Shown: positions 26,079-35,173 of the stretch, one piece after another | Position numbering within the stretch: position 1 is the stretch's first letter | Layout: each line of letters starts with the position of its first letter | DNA from: Sulfitobacter sp. | GTDB lineage: Bacteria; Pseudomonadota; Alphaproteobacteria; Rhodobacterales; Rhodobacteraceae | Direction of reading: 5' to 3' | Length of the DNA: 48,400 nt | NCBI GenBank assembly: GCA_029252045.1 | Contig: JAQXCD010000025.1 | Span: 1 to 48,400, forward strand | Notes under the pieces: generated by a model | The model's input: the letters and a program-made list of their open reading frames with translations, nothing else | Told to the model about the DNA's origin: nothing | The model's database searches: none | Position numbers and translations under genes: made by a program

Positions 26079-26359
26079 TGCCGGAGGCGCGGCTGTTTCT
26101 TGAGCGGCGCAGCTATCGCCGCCGCCGGATCATGGACGCCGTGCGCATGTTGCCGTTTCTATGTGCCCTGCTGTGGATAGCCGTGCCCGCGATGTGGCCC
26201 AACGGCGCTGGGGGGACGGAAGCAATGCCGCTCTCTGTTGCGCTGCGATATGTCTTTATTATCTGGCTCCTGACCATTACCGCCTCATTTGCCCTGTGGC
26301 GGCGGACCGGCCGCGAGGATAAGGCCAGCGCGGATACATCTGCAAGGCCCAAGGCCTGA
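26078..26359 (+). CDS. Small two-TM protein, DUF4212/DUF485-like symporter subunit (tentative)
   Basis: The 93-residue protein has a basic N-terminus (LERRSYRRRRIMDAVRM), two hydrophobic segments (about 25-41 and 58-74), and a basic/acidic C-terminus. This layout recalls the small DUF485 or DUF4212 proteins (start 'YWRRN...') encoded just before sodium/solute symporters such as ActP. It is wedged between the receiver gene (1-bp overlap) and the symporter-kinase gene (1-bp overlap), so it is co-translated. Sequence identity to those families is weak by eye, so the relation is inferred from size, topology and position. Confidence 0.6.
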   Translation: MPEARLFLERRSYRRRRIMDAVRMLPFLCALLWIAVPAMWPNGAGGTEAMPLSVALRYVFIIWLLTITASFALWRRTGREDKASADTSARPKA

Positions 26360-29073
26360 TGGTCAGCCTGAACCAGTTGATTGCCGTGTGTCTGGTTTAT
26401 GTGGCCGGATTGTTCCTTGTCGCATTTCTGGCCGAACGAGCGGCATTTCGCGGGCGCGGCGGCTGGCTCCTCCGCTCGCCTTTGGTCTATACCCTGTCGC
26501 TGTCGATCTATTGCACCGCGTGGACGTTTTATGGCGCGGTTGGCTATGCGGCGCGGTCGGGGCTGGAATACGTCACTATTTATCTCGGGCCATCGCTGGT
26601 AATGATCGGCTGGTGGTGGGTGCTGCGCCGTCTGGTGCGGATCGGGCGGGCGCAGCGGGTCACGTCTGTCGCGGACCTCATCTCGGCGCGCTACGGGAAA
26701 TCCAACCTGCTGGCGGTGATGGTGACCATCATGGCCGTTGTGGGGGTGACACCCTATATCGCGCTGCAATTGCAATCCGTGACGCTGTCGGTGTCGATTT
26801 TTGCGGCCACAGAGACGGCCAGCGGGCAGGGAGGCCAGATAAACGACAATGCTGCCTTCTGGGTCGCGGCCGGACTGGCGGTCTTTACGTTGCTGTTCGG
26901 CACGCGCAATCTCAACGCAAACGAGCGGCACCACGGCGTGGTGATTGCCGTAGCGGTTGAGGCGGTGGTGAAGCTGGTCGCGCTGGTGGCTGTCGGAGTG
27001 TTTGTGGTCTGGGGGGTTGCAGGTGGGCTGTCGGAGACTGTGGCGCGCATTGATGCCTCGCCGATCAGCACATGGCAGACGGGCGGCGGACGCTGGACGG
27101 CGCTGATTGTTCTTTCTGCCGCAGCTCTGGTGTGTTTGCCGCGCATGTTTCAGGTGATGGTCGTCGAGAATGACGACGAAAGGCATCTGCAAATCGCCAG
27201 CTGGGCGTTTCCGCTCTATCTGCTGGCGATCAGCTTGTTTGTTGTGCCGATCGCTGTTGTCGGGCTGGAACTGATGCCCGAAGGGGCAAATCCCGATCTC
27301 TATGTTCTGACTGTCCCGCTGAGCCAGGGGCAAAACGGGTTGGCGATGCTGGCGTTTCTGGGCGGGTTTTCCTCGGCCACATCGATGGTGATTGTGGCCA
27401 CGCTGGCGCTGAGCACGATGATGTCGAACCATATTGTGATGCCACTCTGGCTCAAGCTGAACGATGCGGGGGCGACCCAGTCGGGGGATGTGCGCACGGT
27501 TGTAATTCGCGCACGACGGTTGTCGATCATGCTGATCATCACGCTGGGGTATCTATATTATAGCGCCTCGGGCGGATCGGGCGCATTGGCGGCGATTGGC
27601 CTGATTTCTTTTGGCGGTGTAGCGCAGTTCTTGCCCGCGTTGCTGGGTGGCATTTTCTGGCGTGGTGCCACGCGCACGGGGGCGGTTGCGGGGCTGAGCA
27701 TCGGGTTTGTTGTCTGGATGTACACGATGTTGCTGCCCAGCTTCGGGCCGGATGCGGCGCTGTCGGCAGCGGTATTTGACCACGGCCCGTTGGGATTGGG
27801 CTGGTTGCGCCCGCAGGCGCTGTTCGGAATTGCGGGGCTGGACCCCACGGTGCATGCGGTCTGGTGGAGCCTGTCCCTGAATACGTTGTTGTTCTTTGTG
27901 GTGTCCATTTTCAGTTTCCCCACTCCGCTGGAGCGGTTGCAGGGCGCACAATTTGTGAATGTCTTTGACCACTCTTCAGGGCCTGCGCATGGTTGGTCCG
28001 CCTCGCAGGGGCGCACCGAAGACCTGATGATCATGTCCCAGCGTATTCTGGGCGCGACCGAGGCGAAGGCGTTCTTTAAGCGTGAAGCGGCGCAGCAGGG
28101 CCGGATGGGGGTTCCACCTGTGCCAACACAGGAGTTTGTGCAGGCCTTGGAGCGTGAACTGGCGGCCTCTGTTGGCGCGGCCACGGCAAACGCGATGATC
28201 AGCCAGATTATCGGCGGACAGGCGATTTCGGTCGAAGACCTGATGGCAGTGGCCGACGAATCTGCGCAGATCCTCGAATATTCCAGCAAGTTGGAAACCA
28301 AATCCCGCCAGCTGGCCGAGACGGCAAACGAGTTGGGCCGAACCAATGAAAAGCTCACCCAGTTGTCCCTGCAAAAAGACAGCTTCCTCAGCCAGATCAG
28401 CCATGAGTTACGCACGCCGATGACCTCGATCCGGTCATTTTCCGAGATATTGAGGGATATGGAGGGGTTAAGTGCCGCAGAGAAAACCCGTTATGCCTCG
28501 ATCATCCACTCCGAGACGATCCGCCTGACGCGATTGCTGGATGATCTTTTGGATCTGTCGGTGTTGGAGAATGGTCAGGTCTCGCTGAATGCACGGCAGG
28601 TCAATCTGCATGATGTGATCGAGCAGTCTGTGACCACGGCGCAGGCCAGTTCTGCGCGCCCGATAGATATTCGCCGCAAACCCCGCAACGAGGACGTGAC
28701 GCTGCACACGGATGGTGACCGTCTGGCGCAGGTTTTCATCAATATTGTGGCAAATGCGATTAAATACTGTGATGCCGCTGCGCCGGTGCTGACCATCGCA
28801 GTGCGACGCCATGACGAGGATGTGATTATTGGATTTACCGATAACGGCACTGGTATTCCCGTAGAGGGCCAGAACCTGATATTTGAAAAATTCGCCCGCC
28901 TTGGCAATGGCGATGCGGACGGTGCGGGCTTGGGGCTGGCGATTTGCCGCGAGATCATTACGCGATTGGGCGGGCAGATTAGCTATGTCCAGCACGATCA
29001 GGGCGGCAGCTTTGAAGTGCGGCTGTCCCGCACAGGATTGGCCAGAGAAGCACAACGTTTGTTGCCTGCATAA
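26359..29073 (+). CDS. Sodium/solute symporter-histidine kinase fusion (CbrA/CrbS-type)
   Basis: The 904-residue protein starts with about thirteen membrane segments of the sodium:solute symporter (SLC5/SSS) family (about 1-520), including SIYCTAWTFYGAVGYAARSG and GGFSSATSMVIVATLALSTM. A coiled coil follows (about 625-680), then HisKA with phospho-His682 in SQISHELRTPMTS, and HATPase_c with N box IVANAIKYC, G1 DNGTGIP and G2 GAGLGLAICRE. There is no receiver. Such fusions (CbrA, CrbS) sense or transport small nutrients such as histidine or acetate and control metabolism. The overlapping CheY-like protein is the likely partner. Confidence 0.93.
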   Translation: MVSLNQLIAVCLVYVAGLFLVAFLAERAAFRGRGGWLLRSPLVYTLSLSIYCTAWTFYGAVGYAARSGLEYVTIYLGPSLVMIGWWWVLRRLVRIGRAQRVTSVADLISARYGKSNLLAVMVTIMAVVGVTPYIALQLQSVTLSVSIFAATETASGQGGQINDNAAFWVAAGLAVFTLLFGTRNLNANERHHGVVIAVAVEAVVKLVALVAVGVFVVWGVAGGLSETVARIDASPISTWQTGGGRWTALIVLSAAALVCLPRMFQVMVVENDDERHLQIASWAFPLYLLAISLFVVPIAVVGLELMPEGANPDLYVLTVPLSQGQNGLAMLAFLGGFSSATSMVIVATLALSTMMSNHIVMPLWLKLNDAGATQSGDVRTVVIRARRLSIMLIITLGYLYYSASGGSGALAAIGLISFGGVAQFLPALLGGIFWRGATRTGAVAGLSIGFVVWMYTMLLPSFGPDAALSAAVFDHGPLGLGWLRPQALFGIAGLDPTVHAVWWSLSLNTLLFFVVSIFSFPTPLERLQGAQFVNVFDHSSGPAHGWSASQGRTEDLMIMSQRILGATEAKAFFKREAAQQGRMGVPPVPTQEFVQALERELAASVGAATANAMISQIIGGQAISVEDLMAVADESAQILEYSSKLETKSRQLAETANELGRTNEKLTQLSLQKDSFLSQISHELRTPMTSIRSFSEILRDMEGLSAAEKTRYASIIHSETIRLTRLLDDLLDLSVLENGQVSLNARQVNLHDVIEQSVTTAQASSARPIDIRRKPRNEDVTLHTDGDRLAQVFINIVANAIKYCDAAAPVLTIAVRRHDEDVIIGFTDNGTGIPVEGQNLIFEKFARLGNGDADGAGLGLAICREIITRLGGQISYVQHDQGGSFEVRLSRTGLAREAQRLLPA

Positions 29074-29195
29074 AGCTGCTGGTAACCATTCGGCTATACC
29101 ACCTTTGTAGAAACCATTCGGAGTGGCGCGGCTGAAACCCTTTGGCGGGTAACATCGGCTTACTTTCGGATATGAGGCAAGGGACGTCGGCAGGT

Positions 29196-30359
29196 ATGAG
29201 CGCGGAACAGGCGATATCACTGGTGCAGCGCAAAGCGCGCACAGGGCGTGAGGCACAAGCCGCGCGCGCGATGTCGTTGGGGCGTGCGTTGCGCCTGACC
29301 GCTGCAAAACAGGCCGATCAGATGCTGGGGTTGGCGCTGGGTATGTTGGGCGTGACCCGCAAGCCTACCGGTATAGAGGATGTGGCGGCCAGTTTTGACG
29401 CCACCACGTTGTTTCTGTTGATGGACGGGCCGGGCAGTCAGGTGGCCGCTGCGGTGCTGGATGCGCCGCTTGTGGCCGGTTTGATCCAGCAGCAGACCAT
29501 GGGCAGGGTCACACCCGTTCCACAAGAGGGGCCCGCGCGGCAGCATACTGCCACGGATGCCGCACTTTGTGCGCCATTTGTTGAGGCGCTTCTGGGCCGT
29601 GCGGCGCTGTTGCCGGAGGAGCAGGCAGACCGTGAACTACTGCAAGTTTACCGCTTTGGGGTCTGGGCCGCCGATCCGCGTGTGGCCCTGTTGGCGCTGG
29701 AGGCCCCTGCCTTTGAGGTCATAGAAATGACGTTGGATTTGGCCGCTGGCGCACGCGTGGGTAAGCTGACGCTGGTGATCCCGGTACCAGTGCGCGTGGC
29801 CGCGCAGGAAGAGCGGGCGCAGACGGACAGTTATGGCCCCCCTCATAGCAAGTCATTGGCAGATAACGTGTTGGGGCTCCATGCGGAGCTGACAATTGCG
29901 CTGACGCGGTTGAGGCTACCCTTGCAACAAATAACTGCACTAAAGCCGGGTGATTTGCTGGATATCAATTTGTCGAGCATGGCACAGGCGCTGGTACTAG
30001 ACAAAAGCGGACGGGCGATCAGCCGGGGAACGTTGGGCCAGATCGACGGGATAAGGGCAGTTCAGGTGGAACAGCAAAAATCGCGGCAGCAAAGCGAGCC
30101 GCGCCGCCGCGCCGCTGACCGCGCCGAACTGGATCTTCCGGATGTCACACAGCCGTTTGCCGCGCAACCCGACCGCCGCGAGCGGACAGCGGCCCCTACG
30201 CCCGATATTCCGCGCCTGTCGGACGTCGATGTTTTTGGCGATATCTATGCGCTGCCGGAGTTGCCGGATATGGAGGGCGCAGCGCAAGCCGCCGATGCGC
30301 GCTATGCCGCACTGGAAGGCGAGGCCAAAGAAGACGTGCAAAAACAGGCCGGATGGTAG
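29196..30359 (+). CDS. FliM/FliN (SpoA) domain protein, non-flagellar context
   Basis: The 387-residue protein has a SpoA/FliN-like beta domain at about residues 224-293 (DNVLGLHAELTIALTRLRLP, LQQITALKPGDLLDINLSSM, then GQIDGIRAVQVEQ). An N-terminal region of about 200 residues resembles the FliM middle part. The C-terminal 90 residues are low-complexity and charged. Start is uncertain: I chose the ATG at 29196 (GGCAGGT upstream); ATG 29172 and TTG 29142 are also in frame. No other flagellar or type III gene lies in the window. Its last base abuts the end of the next gene on the other strand. Confidence 0.75.
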   Translation: MSAEQAISLVQRKARTGREAQAARAMSLGRALRLTAAKQADQMLGLALGMLGVTRKPTGIEDVAASFDATTLFLLMDGPGSQVAAAVLDAPLVAGLIQQQTMGRVTPVPQEGPARQHTATDAALCAPFVEALLGRAALLPEEQADRELLQVYRFGVWAADPRVALLALEAPAFEVIEMTLDLAAGARVGKLTLVIPVPVRVAAQEERAQTDSYGPPHSKSLADNVLGLHAELTIALTRLRLPLQQITALKPGDLLDINLSSMAQALVLDKSGRAISRGTLGQIDGIRAVQVEQQKSRQQSEPRRRAADRAELDLPDVTQPFAAQPDRRERTAAPTPDIPRLSDVDVFGDIYALPELPDMEGAAQAADARYAALEGEAKEDVQKQAGW

Positions 30360-30782
30360 TTATGGTGCGTGTTGTTCCAGAAATCTGCGCATGTTTTCCA
30401 GATTATAGCCCGCAGAAGCTGCGGCAGACAGGATATCATCTGCGGATTGTGAACCGGCTTGCCCCAAGGCCCAAGCGATGCATGAGCGCGTGCCGGACGC
30501 ACAATAGGCCAGTGTAACACCGTCCATATCAGCGCCGATTTCGCGGTTTCGCGCAACCACCGGCTCGGTCATCGTTGCTTGGGTGAGGGGCTGGAGGGCA
30601 AATTCAAGACCTGCCGCCTCTGCCGCTGCCTGCATCGCGGCTGCGCCAAAAGCAGGAGGCACTTCCTCATCCGGACGGTTACACAGAATGCGCGTGATCC
30701 CCGCCTCTTTGAAAGCCGTCATTTGATCGGGAGAGATCTGCGGGGCAACGAAATAGCGGGGGGTGATTTGTCTAATATCCAT
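30360..30782 (-). CDS. TIGR01244/DUF442-type phosphatase-like protein
   Basis: The 140-residue protein matches the small family often annotated as 'TIGR01244 sulfur transferase' or beta-lactamase-hydrolase-like domain, which has a tyrosine-phosphatase-like fold. It starts MDIRQITPRYFVAPQISPDQ, has GITRILCNRPDEEVPP, and has the CX5R loop YCASGTRS (Cys94, Arg99). The substrate is unknown. Its stop codon abuts the stop of the FliM-like gene on the other strand with no gap, so the two operons converge exactly. Confidence 0.85.
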   Translation of the reverse strand: MDIRQITPRYFVAPQISPDQMTAFKEAGITRILCNRPDEEVPPAFGAAAMQAAAEAAGLEFALQPLTQATMTEPVVARNREIGADMDGVTLAYCASGTRSCIAWALGQAGSQSADDILSAAASAGYNLENMRRFLEQHAP

Positions 30783-30868
30783 AGCTCGGTTTTATCCGCC
30801 TGCGCAGTGGCTGTCCAGATAGACCATCACGGTGAAGGCGGGCCACTGAATTCAGGGCCAGTCGGGAA

Positions 30869-31108
30869 TCAGGACAGGGAAATTCCGATAATTACCATCA
30901 TCAGGCCGAGGACGGACGTAAACAGTGCACCGAGATTAAGGGGCACAACCTTCTTCAATTCTGCGCGCATCTGTTCATCGTCAAATTCGGCCCGTTTGGC
31001 GCGGCTGACGCGGAGGATGCAATAGACCAGCCCCAGCAACCCCAGCAGGGATATTGCGGTTCCGGCCCAAATGAGCAGATCGAACGGGGAGGTGCCAACA
31101 GATTCCAT
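30869..31108 (-). CDS. Small two-TM membrane protein
   Basis: The 79-residue protein has a short N-terminus (MESVGTSPFD), TM1 (about 11-32, LLIWAGTAISLLGLLGLVYC), a charged cytosolic loop (RVSRAKRAEFDDEQMRAELKK), and TM2 (about 56-77). The 79-residue reading from 31108 is preferred over an open extension to 31189. I recognise no family with certainty; similar proteins are common in Rhodobacteraceae. It starts about 116 bp from the divergent GapR gene. Confidence 0.7.
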   Translation of the reverse strand: MESVGTSPFDLLIWAGTAISLLGLLGLVYCILRVSRAKRAEFDDEQMRAELKKVVPLNLGALFTSVLGLMMVIIGISLS

Positions 31109-31224
31109 GCGGCAGGGATAGGATAATCCGCTGTGCACAGCAAGAGCACCTTGCAGGGGTGTTGTGAGCAGGGTAGCAAGACGCCTCACATACCCACCCG
31201 TCCGAGCAGAATATGGAGCAGCCC

Positions 31225-31515
31225 ATGAGCGATTTCAGCACCAACCCCGCGCCCGCCGAGGACGCCGTTGGCGATGCGACCTACAAGGTCACCGCCAACG
31301 AGCTGCGCCAGTTCGTAGAGCGTATCGAGCGTCTGGATGCCGAGAAGAAAGACCTTGCCGAGCAGCAAAAGGAAGTGATGGCCGAAGCCAAAGGGCGCGG
31401 CTATGACACAAAAATTCTGCGCAAGGTGATTGCACTACGCAAGCGCGAGCCCAATGACATCGCCGAAGAAGAGGCGGTATTGGACATGTACAAAGAAGCT
31501 TTGGGCATGTCGTAA
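31225..31515 (+). CDS. GapR-family (DUF2312) DNA-binding protein
   Basis: The 96-residue protein belongs to DUF2312. In Caulobacter GapR is a nucleoid-associated protein that binds overtwisted DNA and stimulates topoisomerases. Visible signatures are VTANELRQFVERIERLDAEK, KDLAEQQKEVMAEAKGRGYD, and TKILRKVIALRKREPNDIAE, nearly invariant in the family. I chose the ATG at 31225 because GGAG lies 6 bp upstream; the ATG at 31213 is in frame too. It probably forms a dimer or tetramer around DNA through its long helices. Confidence 0.94.
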   Translation: MSDFSTNPAPAEDAVGDATYKVTANELRQFVERIERLDAEKKDLAEQQKEVMAEAKGRGYDTKILRKVIALRKREPNDIAEEEAVLDMYKEALGMS

Positions 31516-31632
31516 AGGCTTTTCGGGTTTGGCGGGGTTGAAACGGTGCTTGCACGCAGGCGTCCCCGCCCATAGAAGAGCACAAATTTTCTGCCCGCGC
31601 GGCGATGCGCGGCCAAACGCTATGGAGCAAAC

Positions 31633-32964
31633 ATGCAGGTCAAAGAGACGCTGAACGAAGGTCTGAAACGCGGCTACACAATCACAGTTACAGCAGCCGA
31701 GCTGGACGCAAAAGTGAATGAGAAGCTGAAAGAGGCCCAGTCCGAAGTCGAGATGAAGGGTTTCCGCAAAGGCAAAGTACCTATGGCGCTGCTGAAAAAG
31801 CAGTTTGGCCCCAAGGTTCTGGGCGAAGCGATGCAGGAAGCTGTTGATGGCGCGATGAACGAGCATTTCGACGCAACCGGCGACCGTCCTGCCATGCAGC
31901 CTGACGTCAAAATGACCAATGATGACTGGAAAGAGGGCGACGATGTCGAGGTCGAAATGACCTACGAAAAGCTGCCGGCGATTCCCGAAGTTGACCTGAC
32001 CAAGATCAAGCTCGAAAAAATGGTTGTGAAGGCTGACGACGCGTCCATCGACGAAGCACTGGCGTCTCTTGCAGAGACAGCGCAGGACTTCAAAGCCCGC
32101 AAGAAGGGCTCCAAAGCCAAAGACGGCGACCAGGTTGTCATGGACTTCCTCGGCAAGGTTGACGGTGAGGCATTCGACGGCGGTTCCGCTGAAGACTATC
32201 CGCTGGTTCTGGGCTCCAACTCCTTCATCCCCGGCTTTGAAGAGCAGCTGGTTGGCGTGAAAGCGGACGAAGTCAAAGACGTGACTGTAAACTTCCCTGA
32301 CGAGTATCAGGCAGCGCATCTGGCCGGCAAAGAAGCCGTATTCACTTGCACCATCAAAGAGGTGAAGGAAGCCGTAGCGGCCGAGATCAACGACGAGATG
32401 GCAGCCAAGTTCGGTGCCGAGGACCTTGCTGCGCTGAAAGTGCAGATTGGCGAGCGTCTGGAAGCTGAATATGTTGGTGCATCGCGCGCGATCATGAAGC
32501 GTGGTCTGCTGGACGCGCTGGACGGCTTGGTTGATTTCGATCTGCCACCCTCCTTGCTGGACGCGGAAGCGGGCCAGATTGCCCACCAGCTGTGGCATGA
32601 GGATAACCCAGATGTTCAGGGCCACGACCACCCCGAGATCGAAACCACAGACGAGCACAAGAAGCTGGCCACACGCCGCGTCCGTCTGGGCCTGCTGTTG
32701 GCAGAGCTGGGTCAGAACGCCGAAGTGGAAGTTACTGACGCCGAGATGACCCAAGCGATCATGAACCAGGCACGTCAGTACCCCGGTCAGGAGCGCCAGT
32801 TCTTTGAATTCGTGCAGCAAAACCAGCAGATGCAGCAGCAGATGCGCGCGCCGATCTTTGAAGACAAAGTTGTCGACTACGTTTTTGCACAGGCAACTGT
32901 GACAGAGAAGGAAGTCTCCAAGGACGATCTGCAAAAGGCTATTGAGGCGCTTGACGCAGAATAA
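31633..32964 (+). CDS. tig: Trigger factor (ribosome-associated prolyl isomerase chaperone)
   Basis: Trigger factor binds the ribosome exit and protects nascent chains. The protein has 443 residues. The N-terminal domain has the ribosome-binding signature [20 protein letters not shown], close to the GFR..K motif of the family. The central FKBP-type domain is marked by [20 protein letters not shown] and [19 protein letters not shown]. The C-terminal helical domain follows. The terminator at 32986-33014 closes it. tig is about 21 kb from clpPX, with which it is often adjacent elsewhere. Confidence 0.97.
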   Translation: MQVKETLNEGLKRGYTITVTAAELDAKVNEKLKEAQSEVEMKGFRKGKVPMALLKKQFGPKVLGEAMQEAVDGAMNEHFDATGDRPAMQPDVKMTNDDWKEGDDVEVEMTYEKLPAIPEVDLTKIKLEKMVVKADDASIDEALASLAETAQDFKARKKGSKAKDGDQVVMDFLGKVDGEAFDGGSAEDYPLVLGSNSFIPGFEEQLVGVKADEVKDVTVNFPDEYQAAHLAGKEAVFTCTIKEVKEAVAAEINDEMAAKFGAEDLAALKVQIGERLEAEYVGASRAIMKRGLLDALDGLVDFDLPPSLLDAEAGQIAHQLWHEDNPDVQGHDHPEIETTDEHKKLATRRVRLGLLLAELGQNAEVEVTDAEMTQAIMNQARQYPGQERQFFEFVQQNQQMQQQMRAPIFEDKVVDYVFAQATVTEKEVSKDDLQKAIEALDAE

Positions 32965-32985
32965 CCGGTATTGGTTTGAAATAAC

Positions 32986-33014
32986 AAAGGGCCACCCCGT
33001 CGGGTGGCCCTTTT
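32986..33014 (+). terminator. Bidirectional intrinsic terminator after tig
   Basis: AAAGGGCCACCC (32986-32997) pairs with GGGTGGCCCTTT (33002-33013) across a 4-nt loop. It is flanked by AAA and TTTT, so it can serve tig on the plus strand and the transglycosylase gene on the minus strand. Confidence 0.92.
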
Positions 33015-33027
33015 GCGTTCTGGGATA

Positions 33028-33522
33028 TTAGCCCTTTCTGAGGCCTGTTTCGACCAGCATGCCACGTCTTTTGGCCTCGTAGTAATAGCCGCGTGAATAC
33101 CAATTCACGGCTGTATCATGACTGCCATCAGACAGCAGCCACGCACCGCGCAGATATTTTACCGCATATTTGAGATTGGTGTCCGCCACCAGAAGATCAG
33201 AATCTGCGCCCTCAAAGCCCATGCCACGGGCAGTCTGGGGCAGGATCTGGAGCAGGCCGTAGTAGGGGCCATTGCGGGCGGTGGGATTGTGGGTGCTCTC
33301 GCGGATGGCAAGGCGGTGTACAAGGATGCGGGGGACTTCGTAGTGGTCGGCCCAGTGGTTGATTGAGGCGCGCAGGGCCATCGTCTCGTTCGGGTGCAGC
33401 GGAATGTCCAGCGCGCTGATCGTGGCTGATTTCTGCGGCGTAACTTCGGTTTGGCGGGCTGAGCAGGCTGCAAGGGCTGCAGCGCCTACAAGCAGGAAAT
33501 GGCGGCGGGCGAGAAGGCGCAT
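33028..33522 (-). CDS. Lytic transglycosylase-like lipoprotein
   Basis: The 164-residue protein has a signal peptide with a lipobox (AALAAC, Cys20) and a goose-lysozyme-like SLT domain. The catalytic glutamate is Glu75 in LAIRESTHNPTARNGPYYGL, followed by LQILPQTARGMGFEG and the LKYAVKYLRGAW helix. It would cleave peptidoglycan in the periplasm while anchored to a membrane. It is shorter than classical MltC/MltE types and lacks other domains. Confidence 0.9.
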   Translation of the reverse strand: MRLLARRHFLLVGAAALAACSARQTEVTPQKSATISALDIPLHPNETMALRASINHWADHYEVPRILVHRLAIRESTHNPTARNGPYYGLLQILPQTARGMGFEGADSDLLVADTNLKYAVKYLRGAWLLSDGSHDTAVNWYSRGYYYEAKRRGMLVETGLRKG

Positions 33523-33646
33523 TACAGGGCGGTCCGTATTTTTTCTAATGCGCCATCTTTGAGGGGGATTTTACGCTACGGCAAGGGTGGGTACGCCCCG
33601 TGGGCAGAGGTTTGCCGATGGCCAGCTTCACAGCCGAGCATAAACG

Positions 33647-33680
33647 AAAAACGCCGCGCAGGGGTGCTGCGCGGCGTTTT
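33647..33680 (-). terminator. Intrinsic terminator after rplI
   Basis: A 14-bp perfect stem AAAACGCCGCGCAG (33648-33661) pairs with CTGCGCGGCGTTTT (33667-33680), with a 5-nt loop. It ends in TTTTT on the minus strand. It closes the rpsF-rpsR-rplI operon. Confidence 0.94.
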
Positions 33681-33702
33681 AGTGTTGGGTGGTACCGAAG
33701 AC

Positions 33703-34299
33703 TTAGTCTTCTTTTGGTGCCGGTGCGTCGTAGTCGTCTTCGCCAGCAGCGCCGATATCATCAAACAGTTCGGAAATCTCGAACTCGGCTGCGGCTTCTT
33801 CTTCCGCTGCCAATTCCTGAATGGATTTGCCTGCTGCTTGCAGTTCTGCTTCTTCGGGCGAACGGGCTACGTTCATCTCGATTGTTGCTTCAACCTCGGG
33901 GTGCAGGACAACCTGTACCGCATGGATGCCCAGATATTTGATGGGCGCGAGCAGAACGACCTGCTTGCGATCAACTGTGAAGCCTTCGGCTGTTGCTGCT
34001 TCGGCCGCGTCACGGGTTGTGACAGAACCATAAAGCGCGCCTGCATCGGAAGCGGAGCGAATCACAACAAACTGCTGGCCGTTGAGCTTGGCAGCCATTG
34101 CTTCGGCTTCTGCTTTCGTCTCGAGGTTCTGGACCTCAAGTTGGGCTTTCTGGCCCTCGAATGCTTCGATGTTGGCTTTGGACGCGGACAGCGCCTTTTT
34201 CTGTGGCAGCAGATAGTTGCGGGCAAAGCCCGGCTTTACGTCTACGACGTCGCCCATCTGGCCCAGTTTCGCCACACGTTGGAGAAGGATAACTTGCAT
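33703..34299 (-). CDS. rplI: Ribosomal protein L9
   Basis: L9 binds 23S rRNA and extends from the L1 stalk. The N-terminal domain [20 protein letters not shown] with [13 protein letters not shown] is highly conserved. A long helix (about 40-75) leads to the C-terminal domain. The protein is 198 residues instead of about 150. The extra acidic C-terminus ([20 protein letters not shown] and onward) is typical of Rhodobacteraceae. It is third in the operon, 12 bp after rpsR. Confidence 0.98.
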   Translation of the reverse strand: MQVILLQRVAKLGQMGDVVDVKPGFARNYLLPQKKALSASKANIEAFEGQKAQLEVQNLETKAEAEAMAAKLNGQQFVVIRSASDAGALYGSVTTRDAAEAATAEGFTVDRKQVVLLAPIKYLGIHAVQVVLHPEVEATIEMNVARSPEEAELQAAGKSIQELAAEEEAAAEFEISELFDDIGAAGEDDYDAPAPKED

Positions 34300-34311
34300 G
34301 ATCTCTACTCC

Positions 34312-34539
34312 TTATTTCACAGCGTAGGGCAGCAGGGCGAGGAAGCGGGCGCGTTTGATGGCACGGGCCAGTTCACGCTGCTTTTTCGCTGATACTGCGG
34401 TGATACGGGACGGCACGATCTTGCCACGCTCGGAGATGTAGCGCTGCAGCAGACGTGTGTCTTTGTAGTCGATCGCCGGTGCATTGTCGCCCGAGAAGGG
34501 GCAGACTTTGCGGCGGCGGAAAAATGGTTTTGTAGCCAT
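34312..34539 (-). CDS. rpsR: Ribosomal protein S18
   Basis: The 75-residue protein has the S18 signature: [40 protein letters not shown], and [20 protein letters not shown]. In the 30S platform it pairs with S6, whose gene lies 28 bp upstream. The order rpsF-rpsR-rplI is widely conserved. Confidence 0.98.
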   Translation of the reverse strand: MATKPFFRRRKVCPFSGDNAPAIDYKDTRLLQRYISERGKIVPSRITAVSAKKQRELARAIKRARFLALLPYAVK

Positions 34540-34567
34540 TGGTTAGGTCCTTTTTCTCAAGCCAAAA

Positions 34568-34921
34568 TCAGCGACGTTCACGGCGCTCGGGGCGCTCGTC
34601 ACGTTTTTGCATCTGAACGGAGGGCAGCTCTTTGTGCTCGTCCATTTTGATGGTCAGAACGCGCATGACATCGTCATGCAGGCGCATCAGGCGTTCCATC
34701 TCCTGCACGGCAGCTGCCGGTGCGTCGGAGCGCAGGAAGGCATAGTGGCCCTTGCGGTTCTTGTTGATTTTGTAGGCCATCGTTTTGACGCCCCAATACT
34801 CGCTATCCACGAGTTTCCCGCCGTTGTCGGACAGGACGGTACCGAAATGTTCGATCAGGCCTTCGGCTTGTGTATTGGACAAGTCCTGGCGTGCGATCAT
34901 TACATGCTCATATAGCGGCAT
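34568..34921 (-). CDS. rpsF: Ribosomal protein S6
   Basis: S6 binds S18 in the 30S platform. From the ATG at 34921 the protein has 117 residues: MPLYEHVMIARQDLSNTQAE, then DSEYWGVKTMAYKINKNRKG, HYAFLRSDAPAAAVQEMERL, and a basic C-terminus (KRDERPERRERR). Upstream in-frame codons to 35035 have no S6 homology. It is the first gene of the operon. Its 5' leader faces the divergent membrane-protein gene across 252 bp. Confidence 0.97.
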   Translation of the reverse strand: MPLYEHVMIARQDLSNTQAEGLIEHFGTVLSDNGGKLVDSEYWGVKTMAYKINKNRKGHYAFLRSDAPAAAVQEMERLMRLHDDVMRVLTIKMDEHKELPSVQMQKRDERPERRERR

Positions 34922-35173
34922 GTGTGCTCCACTTATTTCAAGGCGCATTTCATAGGTAGGGCGATGATCCTTTGCGGCCCCACCACGAGAGACTGCGCGG
35001 TTAAATCGTCTTGCAAAGGAGTGGCCTACATACACCCTTTGGCGTCTGGCGCAAGCGGTGATGCGTTAGGGGCTGACGATGGCGCGATATCGCCCCGACC
35101 ATGCCCGTCCTGCGCCCTGATTTGGCCCTGTTTACCAATCATCCATCCTGTGTTGATCAGGAGAAGCCGGATT

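Noticed and set aside
26113-27432. Minus-strand open frame (439 codons) opposite the symporter-kinase
   Set aside because: Arg/His/Gln-rich shadow of the SSS region; no start context or domain.
31435-32934. Minus-strand open frame (499 codons) opposite trigger factor
   Set aside because: It is antisense to tig and has no family character; codon-phase shadowing explains it.
34922-35173. N-terminal extension of the 35174 membrane-protein gene
   Set aside because: It would start directly at the rpsF start and lacks a ribosome binding site; a good site lies before 35174.
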